From: Streptomyces seoulensis
Lineage (GTDB): Bacteria > Actinomycetota > Actinomycetes > Streptomycetales > Streptomycetaceae
NCBI RefSeq assembly: GCF_022846655.1
Contig: NZ_AP025667.1
Location: forward strand, 2,827,001 to 2,891,000
DNA length: 64,000 nucleotides
Direction of reading: 5' to 3'
Within the stretch, counting starts at the first letter, position 1; each line of letters opens with the position of its first letter. Below the pieces are notes generated by a model that made no database searches, was not told the DNA's origin, and was given only the letters and a program-made list of their open reading frames with translations. Position numbers and translations under genes: made by a program. Of this stretch, positions 58,487-64,000 are shown one piece after another.

Positions 58487-61400
58487 TCAGCCGTTGAAGC
58501 GGTGGGTGCCCGAGCCCGCGGCGAAGACGGCGCAGCCGTCCTCCCGGCGCAGCAGAGCGGCGGTGCCGCCCACGGCGTGGGCCTTCTCACGGGCCTCGGG
58601 TATCCACACCTCGGCGGTGGTGTTGGGCGGTACGGACACGGTGAGGCGGAAACCCCCGGCGCCCGTCGTCCAGTCCGTGGAGACCGGTCCGTACACCGAG
58701 TCGAAACGGCCGTGCGCCTCGGTCACACCGCCGCCCGGCCGGGGCCGGATCAGGATCTTCCGGAAGCCGGGCGCGGCGGGGGCGATCCCGGTGATGTGGG
58801 CGTACATCCACTCGCCGACCGAGCCGTACGCGTAGTGGTTGAAGGAGTTCATCCCGGCGTCCTGGAAGGTGCCGTCCGGCCGGATGGAGTCCCAGCGCTC
58901 CCACATCGTGGTGGCGCCCCGGTCGATCTGGTAGCCCCAGCCCGGGTACGAGCGCTGGGCCAGCAGCCGGTGGGCGACATCCGTGTGCCCGGTGTCGGTG
59001 AGCACGGGCAGCAGCCTCGGGGTGCCGAGGAAACCGGTGGACAGGTGCCAGTCCCGCGCCTCGATCAGCTCGACCAGGCGGGTGGCGGCGGGGGCGCGGT
59101 CCGCCTCGGCGAGCAGATCCATGGACAGCGCCAGCACGTACGCCGTCTGCGTGTCCCCCTTCACCCGGCCGCCCCCGGTGACGTACGCGGCCCGGAAGGC
59201 GTCCCGGACGTGTCCGAAGAGCGTCCGGTAGGGCTCCGGGTCCTTGCCCAGCGCCTCGGCCGCCCGCGCGACCAGGTCGGCGCTGTGCGCGAAGTACGCG
59301 GTGCCGATGACGTCCTTCGGGGTCTCGTCCTGGAGGTTCAGCCAGTCCCCGTAGCCCTCGTCGGGCCGCAGGTACCCGCTGCTGTGCGCCTTGAGATGGT
59401 CCAGCCACCTCAGCATCGACGCCCAGGCCCGCTCCAGCACCCGTACGTCCCCGTACATCCGGTACAGCGCCCACGGCACGGTCACCCCGGCGTCGCCCCA
59501 GCCCGCCGCGCCGACGCCGACGTCCATGTACGGCGCCACGTTCGGGAAGGCGCCGTCCGCCGTCTGGCCGTCGCGCAGGTCGTCCAGCCACTTGGCGAGG
59601 AACCGCGCCGACTCCATGGTGTAGGCGGCCGTCGGCGCGAAGACGTTGATGTCGCCGGTCCAGCCGAGCCGTTCGTCGCGGGCAGGGGTGTCGGTGGGCA
59701 CGGAGAGGAAGTTGCCGCGCTGTCCCCAGGTGATGTTGCTGTGCAGTTGGTTGAGCATGGGCACGTCGGTCCTGAAGGACATGGTGAACGGCGCCGAGGT
59801 GTGCAGCACCCGGCCGGTGACCGCGTCGAGCGGCGGCCGGCCGGGAAAGCCGGTGACCTCCACGTACCGGAACCCGTGGAAGGTGAAGCGCGGCTCGAAG
59901 GTCTCGGTGCCGCCGCCCTTGAGCACGCAGGTGTCCGTGGCCCGCGCCGTGCGCAGGTTCGCGGTGTACAGCGTGCCGTCGGGGTTCAGCACCTCGGCGT
60001 GCCGCAGCCGCACCGTGGTCCCCGCCGCGCCCCGGACGCGCAGGCGGACGGCGCCCACCATGTTCTGGCCGAGGTCGAAGACGAACACGCCGGGCTTCGG
60101 CTCGGTCACCTTCTTGGCGGCCACCTCGCGCTCCACCCGGACCGGGCCGTCGACCTGGGCGACCAGCCCGGCCGTCACCTTCTGGACCTCGTCCACGGCC
60201 GCCCACCCGGCGTCGTCGAACCCGGCCCGTGTCCAGCCCGGTGTCTCCAGGCGGGCGTCGTAGTCCTCGCCCGACATCAGATCCGCGCTGGTGACCGGCC
60301 CCGTGGCCGCACGCCAACCGGAGCCGGACAGCACCCGGTCCGTCGACCCGTCGGTGTAGGTCACCTCCAACTGGCCGATGAAGGCCGGGCGTTCGCCGTA
60401 CTGATGGGGCCCGAACCAGGCGACGTTGCCCGCGTACCAGCCCGCCGCCAGCGTCACGGCGAGTGCGTTGGCGCCGGAGGTGAGCCGGTCCGTCACGTCG
60501 TACGTCTGGTACTGGACCCGGTCGCGGTAGTCGGTCCAGCCGGGCGCGAGCCGGTCCTCGCCCACGCGGGCGCCGTTGAGGTGGGCGTCGTAGAGGCCGA
60601 GGGCCGAGGAGTACAGGCGTGCCCGCACGACGGTCTTCCCGGCCGGGACGCGGAACTCGCGGCGCAACTGCGCGGCGGGGGACCAGGCGGCCGCCACCTT
60701 GCCCCAAGGGCCCTGGCCCCAGGGCGCGAGGACCTTGGCCGGCTTCCACGCGCCGTCGTCGTAGCCGGCCGAACGCCAGTCGCCCGAAGGCTCCTCGTCC
60801 ACGGTCCTCCAGGACGCGTCGGTCACGACGGTGCGCACACCGGACGGGGTGGTCAGCTCGACCAGGCCGAGCAGGCCGGCCGGCCCCTCGCTCGCGTTGG
60901 TCGCGGCGACGGCGATCACCGCGACTCCGGGCTCCAGCCGGGTCTCCACGACGACCGGGCGCTTCCAGTTCTCCGCGGGCCCGTCCGGCTCGGCATGGGC
61001 GAGGGGCACGCCGTTCACGTGGGCGGTGAACCCGTCGTCGGCCGTCATGACCAGGCGGGCCCGTGTCACCCCGGAGGGGACCTCGACGCGGGCCCGGAAC
61101 CAGCGCGTCGCGGCCGGGGCGCTGCTCGCGGGGTCGCCCTCGGGGAACCAGATCCAGGAAGCGCGCTCCAGGGAAGGCGCCCCGACCAGTGCCGCCGGTG
61201 CGGCGATCCAGCGTGCCGTCCAGTCGGAGGCCGCGGTGAGGCCCGTCTCCCACCAGGCGGGCTCGCTCCAGGCGCCGACGCGGCCCGCGCCGTCCCACAC
61301 CCGGACCTGCCAGTGGTAGCGCGTGCGGGCCTTCAACTCCGGTCCCGCGTAGGGCACGAGGACCGAATCCGGTGACGTGACCTTGCCGCTGTCCCACACG

Positions 61401-61675
61401 TCCGGCGCGGTCAGGCGGGCCGGCCGGGTGGCCACCCTGATCTGATAGGCGCTCTGCGTCTGGTCGTGCCCCTCGGGCGCCAGCGGCCAACTGAGCCTTG
61501 GCCGGGGCGTGTCGAGGCCCAGCGGGTTGCTCACGTATTCCACGGTGGGCCGGGAGACGCGGAGGGTGCGATGGTCGGCGCGTGGTGCGGCCTGGGCGTC
61601 GGTGGTCCCTGTGGCCATGGTGGCGGCAAGGGCGGTACCTGCGGTGGTGCCCAACAGTCGTCTTCTGCTGATCAC
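58487..61675 (-). CDS. Secreted alpha-L-rhamnosidase (GH78), Tat signal
   Basis: This protein is about 1062 residues. The N-terminus VISRRRLLGTTAGTALAATMA is a Tat signal (SRRRLLG). Beta-sandwich domains follow, including WETGLTAASDWTARWIAAP, typical of GH78. The (alpha/alpha)6 catalytic domain is at about residues 560-920, where PTDTPARDERLGWTGDINVF holds the acidic catalytic motif. GVTEAHGRFDSVYGPVSTDW comes near the end. It releases L-rhamnose outside the cell for the downstream isomerase, aldolase and kinase. GTG 61675 was preferred because GGAG lies six bases upstream; GTG 61690 is an alternative. Confidence 0.92.
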   Translation of the reverse strand: MISRRRLLGTTAGTALAATMATGTTDAQAAPRADHRTLRVSRPTVEYVSNPLGLDTPRPRLSWPLAPEGHDQTQSAYQIRVATRPARLTAPDVWDSGKVTSPDSVLVPYAGPELKARTRYHWQVRVWDGAGRVGAWSEPAWWETGLTAASDWTARWIAAPAALVGAPSLERASWIWFPEGDPASSAPAATRWFRARVEVPSGVTRARLVMTADDGFTAHVNGVPLAHAEPDGPAENWKRPVVVETRLEPGVAVIAVAATNASEGPAGLLGLVELTTPSGVRTVVTDASWRTVDEEPSGDWRSAGYDDGAWKPAKVLAPWGQGPWGKVAAAWSPAAQLRREFRVPAGKTVVRARLYSSALGLYDAHLNGARVGEDRLAPGWTDYRDRVQYQTYDVTDRLTSGANALAVTLAAGWYAGNVAWFGPHQYGERPAFIGQLEVTYTDGSTDRVLSGSGWRAATGPVTSADLMSGEDYDARLETPGWTRAGFDDAGWAAVDEVQKVTAGLVAQVDGPVRVEREVAAKKVTEPKPGVFVFDLGQNMVGAVRLRVRGAAGTTVRLRHAEVLNPDGTLYTANLRTARATDTCVLKGGGTETFEPRFTFHGFRYVEVTGFPGRPPLDAVTGRVLHTSAPFTMSFRTDVPMLNQLHSNITWGQRGNFLSVPTDTPARDERLGWTGDINVFAPTAAYTMESARFLAKWLDDLRDGQTADGAFPNVAPYMDVGVGAAGWGDAGVTVPWALYRMYGDVRVLERAWASMLRWLDHLKAHSSGYLRPDEGYGDWLNLQDETPKDVIGTAYFAHSADLVARAAEALGKDPEPYRTLFGHVRDAFRAAYVTGGGRVKGDTQTAYVLALSMDLLAEADRAPAATRLVELIEARDWHLSTGFLGTPRLLPVLTDTGHTDVAHRLLAQRSYPGWGYQIDRGATTMWERWDSIRPDGTFQDAGMNSFNHYAYGSVGEWMYAHITGIAPAAPGFRKILIRPRPGGGVTEAHGRFDSVYGPVSTDWTTGAGGFRLTVSVPPNTTAEVWIPEAREKAHAVGGTAALLRREDGCAVFAAGSGTHRFNG

Positions 61676-61700
61676 GTTCGGCTCCGTCACGACTCGGCGA

Positions 61701-61712
61701 TGAATCGTTTCA
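61701..61712. promoter_or_regulatory. Candidate operator TGAATCGTTTCA upstream of the rhamnosidase
   Basis: TGAATCGTTTCA is a near-palindrome (TGAA/TTCA arms), 26 bp upstream of the rhamnosidase start. A similar site lies at 61834. The shape resembles LacI-family operators. The regulator is not in the window. Confidence 0.55.
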
Positions 61713-61833
61713 CGAGAGGCGAAGCTAGGGGCGTCTGCCGGGCTCGTCAAGGGTGCAGCGCGTTCTTCGGCGTTTTCAAGTCCCGCCCATTGACTGGGTA
61801 GTTGACCGGGGTTTAGCTTCCCTGCACATTGCC

Positions 61834-61845
61834 TGAAACCTTTCA
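61834..61845. promoter_or_regulatory. Candidate operator TGAAACCTTTCA upstream of the sugar ABC genes
   Basis: TGAAACCTTTCA shares arms TGAAA/TTTCA with the site at 61701 and lies 19 bp before the ABC ATPase start. The palindrome ACCGATCGGT follows at 61848-61857. The two sites mark both sides of a divergent promoter region of 189 bp. Confidence 0.55.
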
Positions 61846-61864
61846 CGACCGATCGGTGTGACCC

Positions 61865-63361
61865 ATGCCAGAGCCCCCCGTCCTGGCCGCGCAGGGCCTG
61901 AGCAAGTCCTTCGGCGCCGTGCGCGCACTGCGGAACGTCTCCCTCGAGCTGTACGGCGGTCAGATCCACGCCCTCGCGGGCGAGAACGGCGCCGGAAAGT
62001 CCACCCTGATCAAGACGCTCGCCGGGGTCCACCGCCCCGACACCGGCGTCCTGAAGCTCCACGGCGAGCCGGTCGTCCTGCACGGCCCGGCCGACGCCCG
62101 CGACGCCGGGGTGGCCGTCATCCACCAGGAACCGACGCTCTTTCCCGACCTGTCCGTGGCCGAGAACATCTTCATGGGCCGCCAGCCCCGCCGCTCCCTG
62201 CGGCGCGTCGACCACCGCGCCATGAACGCGGCCGCCGGTGACCTCTTCACCCGCCTCGCCGTGGACCTCGACCCCGAGCGCCCCGCGCGCGGCCTGTCCA
62301 TCGCCGACCAGCAGCTCGTCGAGACGGCCAAGGCGCTCTCCTTCGACGCCCGCGTCCTCATCATGGACGAGCCGACCGCCGCCCTCACCGGCAGCGAGAC
62401 GGCCCGCCTCTTCGGCGTCGTACGCGCCCTGCGCGACCAGGGCTGCGCCATCCTGTTCGTCTCGCACCGGCTGGAGGAGATCTTCGACCTCTGCCAGTAC
62501 GTCACCACCCTCAGGGACGGCGAGGTCGTCGCCGGGGAGCCGGCCGGGGACCTCACCGAGGACGCCCTCGTGCGCCGCATGGTGGGCCGGGACCTCGGCG
62601 AGCTGTACCCGAAGGAACCCGCCGAGCCGGGTGAAGTGGCGCTCGACGTGCAGCGGTTGACCCGCGAAGGCGTCTTCACCGACGTGTCCTTCGAGGTCCG
62701 CAGCGGCGAGATCGTGGGCCTCGCCGGTCTGGTCGGGGCCGGGCGCAGCGAGGTCGCGCGAGCCGTCTTCGGCGTCGACAAGTGGGACGCCGGGACGGCC
62801 GAGGTCTGCGGCCGGCCGCTCACCAACGGCTCCCCGAGCGCCGCCATGGCCGCCGGGCTCGTCCTGGTACCCGAGGACCGGCGCGCCCAGGGTCTGGTGA
62901 TGGACATGTCCATCGAGCGCAACATCGGCCTGACCGGGCTGCGCACGACCGTACGGGCCGGGCTGATGGACCGGCGTGCCGAGCGGAGCCGGGCCCTGGA
63001 CTGGGCGGTGCGGCTGAAGGTCAAGTACGCCCGGATCGCCGACGCCGTGGGCACCCTGTCCGGCGGCAACCAGCAGAAGGTCGTCCTCGCCAAGTGGCTC
63101 GCCACCGGACCCAGGGTGCTGATCGTGGACGAACCGACCCGGGGCATCGACATCGGCACCAAGGCCGAGGTGCACCGGCTGCTGTCCGGGCTCGCCGCCG
63201 ACGGCGTCGCCGTACTGATGATCTCCTCCGACCTGCCGGAGATCCTCGGCATGGCCGACCGCGTCCTCGTCATGCACGAGGGGCGGCTCACCGCCGAGCT
63301 GCCCCGCGCGGACGCCACCGAGGAATCCGTGCTCGCCGCGGCCACCGGGAGGGCGCGATGA
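61865..63361 (+). CDS. Sugar ABC transporter ATPase (RhaT-type, two ABC domains)
   Basis: The 498-residue protein has two ABC domains like RbsA and MglA. The first has Walker A AGENGAGKSTLIKTLAG, signature ARGLSIADQQLVETAKAL and Walker B VLIMDEPTAALT. The second has a degenerate Walker A (GLVGAGRSEVARAV), signature TLSGGNQQKVVLAKWL and Walker B VLIVDEPTRGIDIGTK. The degenerate second site is normal for this family. It is divergent from the rhamnosidase operon and shares its operators, so the cargo is probably L-rhamnose. Its stop overlaps the permease start by four bases. The binding protein and second permease are expected beyond the window. Confidence 0.92.
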   Translation: MPEPPVLAAQGLSKSFGAVRALRNVSLELYGGQIHALAGENGAGKSTLIKTLAGVHRPDTGVLKLHGEPVVLHGPADARDAGVAVIHQEPTLFPDLSVAENIFMGRQPRRSLRRVDHRAMNAAAGDLFTRLAVDLDPERPARGLSIADQQLVETAKALSFDARVLIMDEPTAALTGSETARLFGVVRALRDQGCAILFVSHRLEEIFDLCQYVTTLRDGEVVAGEPAGDLTEDALVRRMVGRDLGELYPKEPAEPGEVALDVQRLTREGVFTDVSFEVRSGEIVGLAGLVGAGRSEVARAVFGVDKWDAGTAEVCGRPLTNGSPSAAMAAGLVLVPEDRRAQGLVMDMSIERNIGLTGLRTTVRAGLMDRRAERSRALDWAVRLKVKYARIADAVGTLSGGNQQKVVLAKWLATGPRVLIVDEPTRGIDIGTKAEVHRLLSGLAADGVAVLMISSDLPEILGMADRVLVMHEGRLTAELPRADATEESVLAAATGRAR

Positions 63362-64000
63362 CCGTCACCGGACACACCCCGGCCCCCGCCGTGGAGCCGG
63401 GCACGGCGGACGAGACCCGGCTGCTGGACCGCGTGTTCAAGCTCCGCGAACTCGCCATCCTCCTCGTCCTCCTGGTGATGATCGCGGTCACCCAGGCGGA
63501 CAACCGGGAGTTCCTCTCCGAGCAGGGCGTCAAGGACCTCCTGCTCAACGCGACGATCCTGGTGCTCGTCGCCTCCGGCCAGGCACTGGTGGTCATCACC
63601 CGCAACGTCGACCTGTCCGTCGGCTCCGTGCTGGGCCTGACCGCCTTCACCGCCGGGGACGTGCTGCAAGGGGGCGGCAGCGCCCCGGTCGCGGTGCTGC
63701 TCGCCGTCGCCCTCGGTGTGGGCTGCGGGCTGCTGAACGGCGCCCTCGTCAGCCTCGGCCGGGTCCCGGCCCTCGTCGTCACCCTCGGCACCCTGTACAT
63801 CGTCCGGGGCGTCGACTCCATCTGGGTCGGCTCACGCCAGATCACCGCCTCCGACCTGCCCGACGGCTTCACCGACTTCGGCTCCGGCGGCCTGTCCGCC
63901 GTGCCGTACCTCGCCCTGATCGCCCTCGCCGTGCTCGTCGCCACCGCCTACTACCTGCGCAACTTCGGCGGCGGCCGTGAGCTGTACGCGCTCGGCTCCC
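63358..64000 (+). CDS. Sugar ABC transporter permease (rhamnose, RhaP-type), cut by window end
   Basis: About 214 residues are visible, with five to six membrane helices. The first is LRELAILLVLLVMIAVTQAD. The conserved ALVVITRNVDLSVGSVLGLTAF and VPALVVTLGTLYIVRGVDSIWVGS segments are characteristic of RbsC-type sugar permeases. It is coupled by ATGA overlap to the ATPase. A second permease and a substrate-binding lipoprotein normally follow. The rest lies beyond the window. Confidence 0.9.
   Translation, partial: MTVTGHTPAPAVEPGTADETRLLDRVFKLRELAILLVLLVMIAVTQADNREFLSEQGVKDLLLNATILVLVASGQALVVITRNVDLSVGSVLGLTAFTAGDVLQGGGSAPVAVLLAVALGVGCGLLNGALVSLGRVPALVVTLGTLYIVRGVDSIWVGSRQITASDLPDGFTDFGSGGLSAVPYLALIALAVLVATAYYLRNFGGGRELYALGS

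Noticed and set aside
57266..61375. 1369-codon open frame on the plus strand
   Set aside because: It lies antisense to rhaI and the rhamnosidase, whose motifs are unambiguous; its translation is low-complexity Gly/Arg/Val and results from high GC at third positions.
61691..63277. Upstream in-frame extension of the rhamnosidase frame across the ABC ATPase
   Set aside because: The Tat signal with its own ribosome binding site marks the start, and the extension is antisense to a clear ABC gene.
1..64000. CRISPR arrays, tRNA or rRNA genes, insertion sequences or phage genes
   Set aside because: No regularly spaced repeats, cloverleaf sequences, transposases or integrases were recognised on either strand.

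Overview
The window is high-GC actinobacterial DNA, almost certainly from a Streptomyces. G/C dominates third codon positions, GTG and TTG starts are frequent, and many genes look leaderless, with a TANNNT-like -10 hexamer 6-7 nt before the start codon. Several families are typical of Streptomyces: TerD, a chaplin-like protein, an Rv1733c-like membrane protein, a 2-methylisoborneol-type cluster with an encapsulin, and PucR, ROK, LacI and DeoR regulators. No rRNA, tRNA, insertion sequence, phage or CRISPR array was seen. The two genes at the window edges are cut off.

Layout. 1-2.3 kb: a DeoR regulator (cut by the window start) divergent from a SIS-domain sugar isomerase and a class II aldolase, probably an amino-sugar or ketose-phosphate catabolic unit. 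2.3-9.9 kb: housekeeping and accessory genes, including an RlmG-like rRNA methyltransferase, AlkB-like dioxygenase, ROK protein with a translationally coupled NUDIX hydrolase, HATPase regulator, a PLP enzyme and a second DeoR regulator. 10.1-24.9 kb: envelope-oriented genes, including a membrane protein with a split lipase triad, a beta-helix/AAA+ fusion, a TerD protein, an HpnB-like glycosyltransferase, a glutamate racemase-like protein, an O-antigen-ligase-like protein and apolipoprotein N-acyltransferase. 25-29.2 kb: 3-hydroxybutyrate dehydrogenase, a GAF/PucR regulator and an MHS transporter. 29.4-31.9 kb: small secreted proteins, a decayed gene, and a chaplin-like protein coupled to a TPR protein.

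The most interesting block is 32.5-35.9 kb. It encodes a family 2B encapsulin shell protein with an internal cyclic-nucleotide-binding-like domain, a 2-methylisoborneol-synthase-like terpene cyclase, and a geranyl diphosphate C-methyltransferase. The cyclase departs from the usual form: its first metal motif reads DSCYCEE where the 2-MIB synthases I know have DDCYCED, and its N-terminal extension, where cargo-loading segments lie in relatives, is short. Two coupled, mutually similar secreted proteins follow.

41-45.8 kb is a polyol/sugar regulon: sugar porter, zinc dehydrogenase, LacI repressor and fructokinase-like PfkB kinase, with a perfect 26-bp palindrome in the divergent promoter region. 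46.2-47.8 kb is an alpha/beta hydrolase and TetR pair with paired operators. 49-53.8 kb holds a UvrA-like ATPase and a secreted amidase. 53.8-64 kb is an L-rhamnose regulon: leftward rhamnosidase, rhamnose isomerase, rhamnulose-phosphate aldolase/dehydrogenase and rhamnulokinase, and rightward sugar ABC importer genes cut by the window end. Two TGAA..TTCA operators lie in the shared promoter region. Together these genes release rhamnose outside the cell, import it and break it down.
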